From the NCBI RefSeq assembly GCF_008868005.1, contig NZ_WAAO01000001.1:186001-250000 (forward strand): 64,000 bases of DNA. The letters are read 5' to 3'. Shown here piece by piece: positions 8,671 through 18,370 of this stretch. Position 1 is the stretch's first letter. Each line of letters begins with the position of its first letter. The notes under the pieces are model-generated. The model was not told the DNA's origin and ran no database searches. It saw nothing but the letters and a program-made list of their open reading frames with translations. This DNA is from Microbacterium algeriense (GTDB lineage: Bacteria > Actinomycetota > Actinomycetes > Actinomycetales > Microbacteriaceae). The position numbers and the translations under genes were made by a program.

Positions 8671-10220
8671 CCGCTCACCTCGTCTTCCAGCTGTACGAGG
8701 CTCACCGGCTGCAGAAGACCGGCGCCGATGCGGTCGCAGAGGGCGTAGAGCGGACCCGCGAACACGGTCAGGGCGAGGGTCACCGCGACCATCCCTCCGG
8801 TCGCGACGGTCATGATGCGCGGGATGCGTCGCCGCTCCTGCTGCTCGTCCGCTGCCGGTGCGTTGCCGAGGTACGAGATGCGGCCTTCCGTCTCGGCGGA
8901 GTCCTCCTCCTCGCGCCAGAACGCCAGGTTCCAGGCGCGCATCAGGGCGTAGAGCGTGAGGAGCGAGGTGATGATGCCGCCGAAGATCAGCACGATCATG
9001 AGCGGCGTTCCGACGGAGGCCGCCGCCTCGAACAGAGCGAACTTGCCGATGAAACCGGAGAACGGCGGCAGTCCGCCGAGGTTGATCGCCGGCACGAAGT
9101 AGAGGATCGCGATCAGCGGCGCGACCTTCAGCAGCCCCTTCACCCGCAGGATCGAGGTGCTGCCCGCTCGACGTTCGACCAGGCCCACCGCGAGGAAGAG
9201 AGTCGTCTGCACGACGATGTGGTGGACGATGTAGTAGACCGTGGCGCCGATCGCCGCAGGAGTCGCGATCGCCAGGCCGAAGATCATGTAGCCGACGTGG
9301 CTCACGAGTGTGAACGACAGGATGCGCTTCAGCTCGGCTTGCGCGACGGCGCCGAGGACGCCGACGACCATGGTCGCGAGCGCGATGATGAGCAGCAGCG
9401 TGTCGATGCTGTTCGAGGCGAAGAGCTGCGTCTCGGTGCGGATCAGGGCGTACACGCCGACCTTCGTCAGCAGGCCGGCGAACACCGCCGTGACCGGCGC
9501 CGGGGCCGTCGGGTAGGAGTCCGGCAGCCAGAACGACACCGGGAAGATGGCGGCCTTGATGCCGAAGGCCACCACGAGCATCAGGTGCAGCACCAGCTGC
9601 GTCTCCTGCGGCAGCTCCGACATCCGCTCCGCGATCTGGGCCATGTTGACCGTGCCGAGCGCGCCGTAGATCATCGCGATCGAGGCGAGGAACAGGATCG
9701 ACGAGACGAGCGAGACGACGATGTAGACGGCGCCGGTGCGGATGCGGGATTCGGTGCTGCCCAGGGTGATGAGCACGTAGGAGGCGACGAGCAGGATCTC
9801 GAAGCCGACGTAGAGATTGAACAGGTCGCCCGCGATGAAGGCGTTGAAGATGCCGGCCGCGAGGATCAGGTACGAGGGGTTGAAGATCGAGATGGGCGTC
9901 TCGTCGGACCCGTCCGCCGCACCTTGGCCGATCGAGAAGAGCAGGACCGCGAGCAGCACGATGCTCGAGATGAGCACGAGCAGCGCGGCGAGGCGGTCCA
10001 CGTAGAGCACGATGCCGAACGGCACCGGCCAGCCGCCGACCGAGACGGCGAGGGGCGCTCCGGCGTCCACCGCGACCAGCAGGATCGCGGCGATGACCGA
10101 GACCGCAGCAAGGGTGGCCACCGTGACGACGACCTGGAGGCGCGCGTTCCGGCCGAAGACGAGCGTGACGGCCGCGCCGAGCAGCGGCAGGGCGACGAGG
10201 AGAGGGATGAGGGCGGTCAC
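8667..10220 (-). CDS. mrpD: Mrp Na+/H+ antiporter subunit D
   Basis: This 517-residue polytopic protein of the NuoL/M/N-like proton-translocating family has about 14 membrane segments. Conserved features include FNPSYLILAAGIFNAFIAGD early and the K/E-containing membrane helices around GIKAAIFPVSFWLPDSYPTA. MrpD and MrpA form the ion-translocating core of the antiporter. It is coupled to mrpC and mrpE by ATGA overlaps. Confidence 0.95.
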   Translation of the reverse strand: MTALIPLLVALPLLGAAVTLVFGRNARLQVVVTVATLAAVSVIAAILLVAVDAGAPLAVSVGGWPVPFGIVLYVDRLAALLVLISSIVLLAVLLFSIGQGAADGSDETPISIFNPSYLILAAGIFNAFIAGDLFNLYVGFEILLVASYVLITLGSTESRIRTGAVYIVVSLVSSILFLASIAMIYGALGTVNMAQIAERMSELPQETQLVLHLMLVVAFGIKAAIFPVSFWLPDSYPTAPAPVTAVFAGLLTKVGVYALIRTETQLFASNSIDTLLLIIALATMVVGVLGAVAQAELKRILSFTLVSHVGYMIFGLAIATPAAIGATVYYIVHHIVVQTTLFLAVGLVERRAGSTSILRVKGLLKVAPLIAILYFVPAINLGGLPPFSGFIGKFALFEAAASVGTPLMIVLIFGGIITSLLTLYALMRAWNLAFWREEEDSAETEGRISYLGNAPAADEQQERRRIPRIMTVATGGMVAVTLALTVFAGPLYALCDRIGAGLLQPVSLVQLEDEVSG

Positions 10221-10762
10221 GAGCGCTCCTCCCCGTCGTCTCGCGATTCGTCTCCCCAGCCGGTGGGGGCGTCGAACGGCGCGTCGTCGTGGATCGCGGG
10301 GTGATCGCGCATGTGCAGCACCGTGATGGGCGCGGTCTGCACACCCACGAAGTCGGTGGTCGCCTCGTCGTCTTCCGTCTCGGACTCGTCGTCCATGAGG
10401 TCTTCGTCGGCGTCGGTGCGCTCGCGGAGCGCGATGTCGGCCTCGTCGTCCTCGACCGTGTCGGCCTGGCCGAGCTGCCAGGAACGGTAGATCAGCGCGA
10501 GCAGGAAAGCCGATACCGCGAACGTGATCACGATCGCCGTCAGGGTCAGCGCCTGTGGGAGCGGGTCGCTCATCTCGCCTTCCGTGCCGAAGAACGGCGC
10601 GTTGCCCGGTACGCCCATGACGATCAGGAGCAGCAGGTTCGTGGCGTTGCCGAGCAGCAGGAAGCCGATCAGCACCCGGGTCAGGCTCCGCTCGAGCATC
10701 GCGTACACACCGCAGGCGAACAGGATCGCCATGATGACGATCAGGGTGAGGGACACGTCCAT
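10217..10762 (-). CDS. mrpC: Mrp Na+/H+ antiporter subunit C with acidic C-terminal tail
   Basis: The product is 181 residues. The first 105 form the three-helix NuoK-like MnhC domain (FLLLGNATNLLLL, ALTLTAIVITFAVSAF). It then carries an unusually acidic tail of about 75 residues, rich in Asp and Glu, where typical MrpC ends soon after the third helix. The start ATG shares one base with the mrpA stop (TGATG). The tail may be a lineage-specific cytoplasmic extension. Confidence 0.93.
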   Translation of the reverse strand: MDVSLTLIVIMAILFACGVYAMLERSLTRVLIGFLLLGNATNLLLLIVMGVPGNAPFFGTEGEMSDPLPQALTLTAIVITFAVSAFLLALIYRSWQLGQADTVEDDEADIALRERTDADEDLMDDESETEDDEATTDFVGVQTAPITVLHMRDHPAIHDDAPFDAPTGWGDESRDDGEERS

Positions 10763-13731
10763 CAGCTGCTCCTCCCGCCCCGCGAGAGGAAGCCTTCCGA
10801 CCCCGGCGTCGTGCGCAGCGCGGCCTGGCGGTCGACCTCGGCCCCGAGGCTGCGCAGCACGTCGAGGACGAGCCCGATCACGACGAGGTACACGCCGATG
10901 TCGAAGATGGTCGAGGTGACGAACTCCATATGCCCGATGCCGGGGATCTCCCACTCCCAGAAGGTGCTGGTCAGGGGCGCGACCCCGAAGAACAGCGGGA
11001 CCACTGCCGTGCCGACGGCGAGGATGAGACCCGCCCCGAGCAGTCGACCGGCGTCCGTCGGCGCGGCTGCGCCGAGCTCCCAACGACCGCCCGCGATGTA
11101 GCGCATGACGAGGGCCATGCCTGCGACGAGTCCCCCGGCGAAGCCGCCGCCGGGGAGGTTGTGCCCCGAGAACAGCAGGAAGATCGACACCACGATGATG
11201 GTGTGGAAGAGGACGCGGACGATGACCTCGAGCAGGATCGACCTGTTCTCGGGTTTCATCTTCTGCCCGCCGACGAGCCACGCCCGGGGGCTGCTCTCGT
11301 TCTCGGACGTCTGGAAGCGGATGCCGTCGGTGGTCTCCACGAGCGGGCGGCTGCGGGCGGCTTTGCGCGTCGCCCTCGGCAGGTTCTTGGTCGCAGCGAG
11401 CAGATCGGCGCGGTGCGTCACGAACACGAGGGACGCCACCCCGGTCGCGGCGAGCACGAGCACCGAGAGCTCTCCCATCGTGTCCCAGCCGCGCAGGTCG
11501 ACGAGCGCGACGTTGACGACGTTCTTCCCGTGGCCGATCTCGTAGGCGAGCTTCGGGAAGGCCTCGGAGATGGGGTCGGCGATGCGGGACTGCGTCGCGA
11601 CGACCGCGACGAAGGCCATCGTCACGCCGACGCCGATCGCGAGGAGCGCCCGCGGCACCCGGCCGACGGACGCGTTGTGCTCGCCCATCCGTGCGGGGAG
11701 ACGGCGCAGCACCAGGGCGAAGGTGACCATCGTGACCGTCTCCACCAGGATCTGCGTCAGAGCGAGGTCGGGGGCGCCGCTCGTCGCGAAGAGCACGACC
11801 ATCCCGAGTCCGGTGACCGAGACCAGCACGACGCCGGTGTAGCGCTTCCGGGCTCGGACGGCGAAGATGCCGGCCGCGGCCATGATGGGCGCGACCACGA
11901 TCTGCGCCGGGGTGTGCCAGGCCGACAGGTTGTACCGGTCGATGTCGCTCGCGATGAGGGCCGTGACCTCTGCCGCGACGAACACGACGAAGATGGTGCC
12001 GACGTACACCGGCAGCGAACCGCGCTGGGTCAGGGTGGTGCTCAGCACCGACAGGCGGTCGACGCCGCGCATCACCAGGTAGTACGCGTCGGCGGCGGTG
12101 AACGGCAGCGCTCTCGCCTTGCGGTCCCAACCGGTTCGGCGGCTGAGGAGGAAGATGCCGATGCCGAGCAGGATCGACGCGATGGAGAGGCCCAGCGCGG
12201 GCTCGAGACCGTGCCAGAGTGCGAGGTGACCCGGACCCTCGACCGCTTCGCCCGCGTGGTCCAGTCCCGGTGCGGCCGTGATGGCGTATCCCTGCAGGGC
12301 GACGTCGAGCGCCGGGGCCCCGATGCCTGCGGCGAGCGTGACTCCGGCGAGGATGATCGGCGCGGAGAGGAAGCCCACCGGCGGGTCGGGCCACGCCGTG
12401 TCGGGCTGACGCTGACCGTTCTCGTCGCGCTTCTTCCAGAACGCACCCCAGAGGAAACGCGCGCCGTATGCCGCAGTGAGCATGGATCCGAGGACGACCC
12501 CGATGAGAGCGACCAGGCCCCAGGCCGAGCCACCCATCGCATCGTCCAGGAGTGCGGTGAGCGTGGACTCCTTGGCGACGAAGCCGATGGTCGGAGCGAT
12601 GCCGGCCATGGACGCGACGGAGATGAAGGCCGCCGTCGCCATGACAGGGGCCTGCCGCCCGACCCCGGAGAGCTCGGTGATGTCACGCGTGGACAGTTGG
12701 CGGTCGATGACTCCGACGATCAGGAACAGCGCCGACTTGAACAGCGCATGCCCGATGACCAGGGCGAGACCGGCGAGTGCAGCCGCCTGCGTGCCGTAGC
12801 CGACCACCACCGCGAAGAATCCGAGCTGGCTGACGGTGCCGAAGGCGAGGATGCGCTTCAGGTCCGTCTCGCGCAGCGCCTGGATGCCGCCGAGCAGCAT
12901 CGTGAAGATGCCGAGCGAGATGACGATCGGTCGCCAGGTCGCGCTGAACGCGAAGATCGGGGCGAAGCGGGCGATGAGGTAGATGCCGGCCTTCACCATG
13001 GCCGCGGCATGCAGGTAGGCGCTCACCGGGGTCGGCGCCGCCATCGCTCCCGGCAGCCAGAAGTGGAACGGGAACAGCGCCGACTTGCTGATCGCTCCGA
13101 CCAGCAGCATCACGATCGCCGCGTCGATCAGCGGGCCGGACGGCGCGATCTCGAGGATCTCGCGGATGCTCGACGTTCCGGTGTCGACCACGAGGAGAAC
13201 GACCCCGACGAACATCACGAGGCCGCCGAGGGTCGTCACCAGCAGCGCCTGCAGCGCCGCACGTCGACTGGCCGCGCGGCGGCGGTAATGACCGATCAGG
13301 AGGTACGAGAGGATGCTCGTCACCTCCCAGAACATCACGAGCATCACCAGGTCGTCGGTCAGCACCAGACCGTACATCGCCCCGGCGAAGCCGAGCAGGA
13401 CACCGGCGAACTGCCCGATCCCCGCGGTCTCGTCGAAGAAGTACCAGCGGCAGTAGAGCAGAACCAGCGCTCCGACACCCGTCACGATCAGCGTCAGCAC
13501 CCAGCCGAGCACGTCCATGTTCATGGACAGGTTGAGTCCGAGCTGCGGGATCCACGAGACCGAGTCGAAGGGCGTGGGGCCGTCCAGCACCTGCGGCGTC
13601 ATGACGAGGGCGTGCACGAAGGCCGCGGCGGGAACGAGGGCTGCGATGGCGAATGCCTGGGCTCCCAGCCAGCGCACCAGAACGGGCATCAACAGCGACC
13701 CGAGAAGGAACACGGCGAGGAGAGTCAGCAT
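10762..13731 (-). CDS. mrpA: Mrp Na+/H+ antiporter subunit A fused to B
   Basis: This 989-residue protein contains the NuoL-like MrpA core with about 20 membrane segments, a DUF4040-like region, and a C-terminal MnhB-like domain beginning near PENRSILLEVIVRVLFHT and containing GHNLPGGGFAGGLVAGMAL. No separate mrpB exists, so A and B are fused, the usual arrangement in several bacterial groups. It is the first gene of the minus-strand operon that exports Na+ or other cations against protons. An AGGGAG ribosome site lies nine bases before the ATG. Confidence 0.95.
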   Translation of the reverse strand: MLTLLAVFLLGSLLMPVLVRWLGAQAFAIAALVPAAAFVHALVMTPQVLDGPTPFDSVSWIPQLGLNLSMNMDVLGWVLTLIVTGVGALVLLYCRWYFFDETAGIGQFAGVLLGFAGAMYGLVLTDDLVMLVMFWEVTSILSYLLIGHYRRRAASRRAALQALLVTTLGGLVMFVGVVLLVVDTGTSSIREILEIAPSGPLIDAAIVMLLVGAISKSALFPFHFWLPGAMAAPTPVSAYLHAAAMVKAGIYLIARFAPIFAFSATWRPIVISLGIFTMLLGGIQALRETDLKRILAFGTVSQLGFFAVVVGYGTQAAALAGLALVIGHALFKSALFLIVGVIDRQLSTRDITELSGVGRQAPVMATAAFISVASMAGIAPTIGFVAKESTLTALLDDAMGGSAWGLVALIGVVLGSMLTAAYGARFLWGAFWKKRDENGQRQPDTAWPDPPVGFLSAPIILAGVTLAAGIGAPALDVALQGYAITAAPGLDHAGEAVEGPGHLALWHGLEPALGLSIASILLGIGIFLLSRRTGWDRKARALPFTAADAYYLVMRGVDRLSVLSTTLTQRGSLPVYVGTIFVVFVAAEVTALIASDIDRYNLSAWHTPAQIVVAPIMAAAGIFAVRARKRYTGVVLVSVTGLGMVVLFATSGAPDLALTQILVETVTMVTFALVLRRLPARMGEHNASVGRVPRALLAIGVGVTMAFVAVVATQSRIADPISEAFPKLAYEIGHGKNVVNVALVDLRGWDTMGELSVLVLAATGVASLVFVTHRADLLAATKNLPRATRKAARSRPLVETTDGIRFQTSENESSPRAWLVGGQKMKPENRSILLEVIVRVLFHTIIVVSIFLLFSGHNLPGGGFAGGLVAGMALVMRYIAGGRWELGAAAPTDAGRLLGAGLILAVGTAVVPLFFGVAPLTSTFWEWEIPGIGHMEFVTSTIFDIGVYLVVIGLVLDVLRSLGAEVDRQAALRTTPGSEGFLSRGGRSS

Positions 13732-13850
13732 ATACGCGGCTCCCTAGGGGCTCGTCGGCCGAGAGGCTCAGGCGGGCGGGTGTCCGACCAGTTTACCGGC
13801 GCGAGGGGGTCCGGCGGTCCACGGGTTCTCGATCGTGCGAGAGTGGGCGC

Positions 13851-15350
13851 ATGCGGCGCGTGCGGATGCGAGAGCTTTCCGGCTGGGCGGGGGCGCTCGC
13901 CCTGGCACTGATGGCACTCGGCCAGGTCGCGTCCACGCCCCGGGCCGAACTGCTGTTCCGCGATGGCGACTCGCTGATCGTGGCTCTGCTCGCCCGGTCG
14001 GTGCTCGCCGATGCACACGGGGACTGGGCGATGTCGAGCGTGCTGTTCCTCCCGGAGTCCGCCGTGTTCACCGGCATCGACGCCCTTCTCCCGTTGGATG
14101 CCAACGGGCTGCTCGCGGTCAATGCCGTGCTGAACATGCTGGCCCTCTACGGTGCCCTGCGACTCGCAGCGGGACGCCGCCGCGACGGGATGGCTCCGGT
14201 GGCGTGGTCGCTGGTGGCCCTCGCGGCGTTCGCCGTGCTCGCCATGACCGGGATCTCGACCGCCCGGGATGCCCTGGAGCTCGCGTCGCTGCAGTTGACG
14301 ACGACGTACTACGCGGCGACCGTCGTCGCCGTGGTGGTGTCGGCGGGTCTCGTGCGGCGCGTGCTCGATCGCACGGAGGGTGGCACGGGTTCGCTGGTGG
14401 CGCTCGGCGCGACCGCGACGCTCTCGACCCTCACGAATCCGCTGTATGCGGCATGGGCGACCGTCCCGATCGGGATCCTTCTCGTCGTTCTCGCCGCCCG
14501 CTCGCTGCGGAGGGGTCGAGTCGTCGGCCCCCTGGCCGCGCTGCTCGGTGGCACCGTGCTGGGCTTCCTCGGTCGTATTCCGTTCGGGGAATGGATCGCC
14601 AACACGGGCGCCTCCTACGTGCAGCCGCAGCAGTGGGCACAGTCCCTCGAGTACTACGCCGAGCTGCTCGCCGGACGGCTGTCGAGCCCGCTCGGGGTCG
14701 TGGCGTGCGGGATCGTCGTCGCCCTGATCGCGGTGGCGGTGCTCCGGACGGCACGGGCCGTCGACCTCGGCGGGCGCTTCACCGCCGCTGTCGCCTGGTT
14801 CCTGCCCGTCCTCGTCGTGGTCGGCGCGATCGCCCTCGGCACCCACGCCGCGCGGTACCTCCAGCCGCTGGCCTTCGCGCCCCTGCTCGGTCTCGTCGCC
14901 GCGCCCCGCGCCGTGACGATGCCTCGGCGCGCGGGGTCGGCGGTCGTCGCCGGCACCGCTGCACTGCTCCTGGCCGCCGGTGTGCTCAGCGTCCCGCGCA
15001 TCGCCGCGGCGGCCTCGATGCCCGACCCCGATCTGCGCTGTGTCACCGACTGGGTGAACGCGTCCGGCCGCACCGGGGCGGGGCAGTTCTGGACGGTCCG
15101 GCTGCCCAAACTCCATGTCGACGACCCGGCGAGCCTCGTGCAGGTCGATCACGAGCTCAACGGCTACGCCTGGCTGGTCGACCGGCACGACCTCGACGTG
15201 GGCGAGGTCTCGTTCCTCCTGGAGGACGCGCAGACGGTTCCCTGGCACCTTCCCGTGCCGGCCATCCCCGACGAGGTGATCGACTGCGGTCGCTACCGCA
15301 TCCTCGACTTCGGAGACGCGGGCCTGCCGCTCGGGCCTCCGCGCAGCTGA
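13851..15350 (+). CDS. polytopic membrane protein of unknown function
   Basis: The product is 499 residues with about ten hydrophobic segments. The first extracytoplasmic loop carries LLFRDGDSLIVALLARSV, followed by alternating hydrophobic helices and a C-terminal soluble part (about residues 390-499) with RCVTDWVNASGRTGAGQFWTV in overlapping pieces. The layout (acidic first loop, many helices, C-terminal extracytoplasmic domain) resembles GT-C-type membrane glycosyltransferases, but no diagnostic motif is certain. The ATG at 13851 is preferred because GAGAGT lies six bases upstream. It is divergent from mrpA and convergent with the LacI gene after 15 bases. Confidence 0.7.
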   Translation: MRRVRMRELSGWAGALALALMALGQVASTPRAELLFRDGDSLIVALLARSVLADAHGDWAMSSVLFLPESAVFTGIDALLPLDANGLLAVNAVLNMLALYGALRLAAGRRRDGMAPVAWSLVALAAFAVLAMTGISTARDALELASLQLTTTYYAATVVAVVVSAGLVRRVLDRTEGGTGSLVALGATATLSTLTNPLYAAWATVPIGILLVVLAARSLRRGRVVGPLAALLGGTVLGFLGRIPFGEWIANTGASYVQPQQWAQSLEYYAELLAGRLSSPLGVVACGIVVALIAVAVLRTARAVDLGGRFTAAVAWFLPVLVVVGAIALGTHAARYLQPLAFAPLLGLVAAPRAVTMPRRAGSAVVAGTAALLLAAGVLSVPRIAAAASMPDPDLRCVTDWVNASGRTGAGQFWTVRLPKLHVDDPASLVQVDHELNGYAWLVDRHDLDVGEVSFLLEDAQTVPWHLPVPAIPDEVIDCGRYRILDFGDAGLPLGPPRS

Positions 15351-15365
15351 CCTCGGACCGCTCGC

Positions 15366-16427
15366 TCAGCTCGGGACAGGGCCCGTGGTCGTCCCGGCGC
15401 GGAAGACGCACGTGAGGTGCTGTGTGATGCCGGGTTCCCCGCCGAGCATCCGCGCCACCTGCTCCCCTGCGGCCCTGCCCTTCTCCACCGCCGGCTGCAC
15501 GCTCGTGGTGAGCGTGAGCTCGCCGAGGCCGTCGACCTCGATGCCGTCGAAGCCCGCCACGGAGAGGTCCTCCGGCACGCGGAGACCCAGTTCCTCCGCC
15601 GCCCGGATCACGCCGACCGCGAGCAGGTCGCTCTGCGCGAGCACCGCCGTCGGCCGCGTCGCGGGGTCGGCCAGCAGCATGCGTCCGACCAGGACCCCCT
15701 CGTCGATGAGGCTGCCCGAGGCCGAGACCGCCGGCGCGTCGGGGAACACCTGCCGCATCCCCTCGAGGCGATGGACGGTGACGTCGACCGTGGCCGCGGC
15801 TATCCGCTCCGGCGTGACGAGGGCGCGCTCGCGCTCGCTGTCGAGCGGAAGGGTGACCAGCGCGACATCGCGATGGCCCAGGTCGCGCACGTGACGGGCG
15901 ACGTCGGCGGATGCGGCGACGTTGTCGAGCGTGATGCGCGGAATCTCCTCGCCCGCATCCCCCTCGATCACGACCACCGGCAGTCCGCGGCCGACGACCA
16001 CTTCGAGCGAGGCCCTGGTGCGCCCGGAGCATCCGATCAGCACGAAGGCGTCGACCGGGGCGTGGGTGATCGCCGCTCCCTCCTCCCCCGGCTCGTCGCG
16101 CATCAGCAGGATGCCCGCGCTGAGGTCCGCGAGTCCGTCGGTGAGGCCGTCCATCATCGCGGTCGTCACGGGGTCGAGGAATGCCGCACGCAGGTGCCCC
16201 TCGAGGACCACCGCCACGATGCCGCTGCGGCCGCGGCGCAGGGATGCGGCACGCGGGTCGGGTCCTGCGTAGCCGAGCTCGGCGGCCGCGGCCAGGACGC
16301 GCTCCCGTGTCGCCGCGGCCACGTTCGCCTTGCCGCTGAAGACGACCGAGGCGGTGGACGTCGCCACACCCGCCTCGCGTGCGACGTCGGCGATCGTGGG
16401 CCGCCGCGACGTCTCCTGACTGGTCAT
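15366..16427 (-). CDS. LacI family transcriptional regulator
   Basis: The product is 353 residues. It has an N-terminal LacI helix-turn-helix (PTIADVAREAGVATSTASVVF, in pieces, about residues 9-30) followed by a periplasmic-binding-protein-like ligand domain with DLSVAGFDGIEV near the C-terminus. The start is supported by TATCCT six bases upstream (16434-16439, minus strand), so the mRNA is probably leaderless. It is divergent from an MFS transporter across a perfect 16-bp palindrome, which makes autoregulation and control of that transporter likely. The effector is unknown. Confidence 0.92.
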   Translation of the reverse strand: MTSQETSRRPTIADVAREAGVATSTASVVFSGKANVAAATRERVLAAAAELGYAGPDPRAASLRRGRSGIVAVVLEGHLRAAFLDPVTTAMMDGLTDGLADLSAGILLMRDEPGEEGAAITHAPVDAFVLIGCSGRTRASLEVVVGRGLPVVVIEGDAGEEIPRITLDNVAASADVARHVRDLGHRDVALVTLPLDSERERALVTPERIAAATVDVTVHRLEGMRQVFPDAPAVSASGSLIDEGVLVGRMLLADPATRPTAVLAQSDLLAVGVIRAAEELGLRVPEDLSVAGFDGIEVDGLGELTLTTSVQPAVEKGRAAGEQVARMLGGEPGITQHLTCVFRAGTTTGPVPS

Positions 16428-16459
16428 ACTTCGAGGATAGCTCCCTTCGCTTCCCCGGG

Positions 16460-16475
16460 ATCGAATCGATTCGAT
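16460..16475. promoter_or_regulatory. perfect 16-bp palindrome between lacI-type gene and MFS gene
   Basis: ATCGAATCGATTCGAT is fully self-complementary. It ends at the first base of the MFS gene's -10 (TAGGCT, 16475-16480) and lies at about the -35 position of the divergent LacI gene. Bound repressor would block both promoters. LacI proteins use even, symmetric operators of this size. Confidence 0.7.
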
Positions 16476-16487
16476 AGGCTGTCCGGC

Positions 16488-17726
16488 ATGGATGCAGCCC
16501 TCACTCGTTCGCAGTTCGTCCGCTGGCGTGCGGCGATCTTCGCCATCTTCCTCGCGAGCGGCCTCTCGATCGCGACCTGGGCCTCCCGCGTCCCCGGGAT
16601 CAAAGAAGCCCTCGGCCTCGACAACGCGCAGGTCGGACTCATCCTGCTCGGCATGGGCGCGTCCTCGATCATCGGCATCTCGACGGGCCCCGCCGTCATG
16701 GCCCGCACGGGCGCGCGCCGCGGCATGCTCCTGACGATGCTGACCTTCGCCGTCGGCATCGTCCTCGTCGGCCTCGGAGCGAACGTCTTCGGCTCGGTGC
16801 CCGTGGTGATCGTGGGCATGGTGCTCTTCGGCTTCGGGAACGGATCCGTCGACGTGATGATGAACGTCGAGGCGACCGCGATCGAACAGCGGATGGGTCG
16901 GACGATCCTGCCTGTCTTCCATGCGTTCTTCAGCTTCGGCACGGTCATCGGCGCCGGCATCGGCGCGCTCGCGGCGCAGCTGGGGATGAACGTGGCCGTG
17001 CACACCGCGATCATGGGGAGCCTGATCGCGGTGATCGCGGTCGTCTGCTTCTTCCAGGTGCCCGTGCGGGAGGCCGCACTCGACCCCGCCGCCCACAAGA
17101 AGCCGGCCTTCCGTGCGCGCATGCACACCGCGTTCGAGGCCTGGCGCGAGCCGCGCACCTATCTCATCGGCGTGGTGATGCTCGGGATGTCGTTCGCCGA
17201 GGGCGGCGCGAACGACTGGATCGCTCTCGGCACCGAGCAGGGTCATGGCTTCGCGGAGGGAACCGGGGCCGTCTCGCTGGCGGTCTTCTCCACCGGCATG
17301 ACCGTCGTCCGTCTTTTCGGCGGCCCGCTCGTCGACCGCTTCGGACGCGTCGTGGTGCTGCGCATCCTCGCCGTCGCCGCCGCGTCCGGCATCCTGCTGT
17401 TCATCCTCGCCCCGACGTTCCCCCTCGTCCTGGTCGGTGCGGCGCTCTGGGGCGTCGGCGCCTCGCTCGGCTTCCCGCTCGGCATGTCGGCTGCAGCCGA
17501 TGACCCTGTGAAGGCGGCCGCTCGGGTGAGTGCGGCAGCCACGATCGGATACATCTCGTTCCTCGGCGGTCCGCCCGTCCTCGGCCTCATCAGCGAACAC
17601 ATCGGCCTGCTGAACACGCTGTTCATCCTGGTCGGTCTGGTCGTCGTCTCCGGCCTGTTCTCGGGCGCGGCACGCCCGCTGCGGGACGACGAGAAGACCC
17701 CGGTCGCGAGCGTGCAGCAGAACTGA
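16488..17726 (+). CDS. MFS transporter (YbjJ/FsrB-like)
   Basis: This 412-residue protein has 12 predicted membrane segments. Features include the N-terminal ATWASRVPGIKEALGLDNAQVG stretch (read in two pieces) and the loop GGPLVDRFGRVVVLR. The sequence resembles the YbjJ-type MFS subgroup. TAGGCT lies seven bases before the ATG. The neighbouring LacI regulator and shared palindrome suggest sugar- or metabolite-responsive expression. It ends two bases before the convergent response regulator gene. Confidence 0.88.
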   Translation: MDAALTRSQFVRWRAAIFAIFLASGLSIATWASRVPGIKEALGLDNAQVGLILLGMGASSIIGISTGPAVMARTGARRGMLLTMLTFAVGIVLVGLGANVFGSVPVVIVGMVLFGFGNGSVDVMMNVEATAIEQRMGRTILPVFHAFFSFGTVIGAGIGALAAQLGMNVAVHTAIMGSLIAVIAVVCFFQVPVREAALDPAAHKKPAFRARMHTAFEAWREPRTYLIGVVMLGMSFAEGGANDWIALGTEQGHGFAEGTGAVSLAVFSTGMTVVRLFGGPLVDRFGRVVVLRILAVAAASGILLFILAPTFPLVLVGAALWGVGASLGFPLGMSAAADDPVKAAARVSAAATIGYISFLGGPPVLGLISEHIGLLNTLFILVGLVVVSGLFSGAARPLRDDEKTPVASVQQN

Positions 17727-17728
17727 GC

Positions 17729-18370
17729 TCAGCCGTCACGACCGCGCACCAGCGCGGCCGCATGCGAGCGGCTGCGCGCACCGAGCTTGGTGAGGACGTT
17801 CGACACGTGCGTCTTCACGGTGGGGACGGAGATCTGCAGTCGCGCAGCCAGCTGCGCATTCGACCATCCCTGCAGGATGCCGTCGAGCACCTCCTGCTCG
17901 CGGGACGTCAGATCCACGCGATCCTGCGCGCTCGGGCTCGGCGCTGCGGCGCCCTGAGCCGCCGCGGCGAGCGCGCGCCTGGTCACCCGCGGATCCAGAG
18001 CACCCTCGCCGGCCGCGACGGAGCGCACCGCCTGCACCAGCGTGGGCGCGTCGACCGTCTTGAGCAGGAACCCGACCGCGCCCGCCCTGATCGCCCCCAG
18101 GACGAGGTCGTCCTCATCGAAGCTCGTGAGCACCAGCACGTCTCCGAGACCGCGGTCGACGATCTCCCTGGTCGCCGACACCCCGTCGCGGCCCGGCATC
18201 CGCAGGTCCATCAGGACCACGTCGGGTCGGAGCGCGGCGGCGTTGCGCACCGCCACATCACCGTCGGCGGCCTCCCCCACGACGCGGATCCCCTGTGCTT
18301 CGAGCATGATGCGCAGGCCCGCCCTGATCGCGCCGTGGTCGTCGGCGAGCACCACGGACGGCGCCTTCAC
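17729..18370 (-). CDS. NarL/LuxR-type response regulator
   Basis: The product is 213 residues. The receiver domain has acidic residues at LADDHG (about 10-11), a phospho-acceptor Asp at LMDLRMPG (about 55) and Lys in FLLKTVDAP. The C-terminal LuxR helix-turn-helix starts at LTSREQEVLDGILQG. The GTG start overlaps the kinase stop (GTGA), so the two are coupled and form a cognate pair. No target is apparent from neighbours. Confidence 0.93.
   Translation of the reverse strand: MKAPSVVLADDHGAIRAGLRIMLEAQGIRVVGEAADGDVAVRNAAALRPDVVLMDLRMPGRDGVSATREIVDRGLGDVLVLTSFDEDDLVLGAIRAGAVGFLLKTVDAPTLVQAVRSVAAGEGALDPRVTRRALAAAAQGAAAPSPSAQDRVDLTSREQEVLDGILQGWSNAQLAARLQISVPTVKTHVSNVLTKLGARSRSHAAALVRGRDG

Noticed and set aside
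10930..13911. Very long plus-strand open frame antisense to mrpA
   Set aside because: It is a shadow of the GC-rich mrpA codons: the composition is Arg/Asp/Glu/Gln/His-rich with no hydrophobic core, while the minus frame is a clear MrpA.
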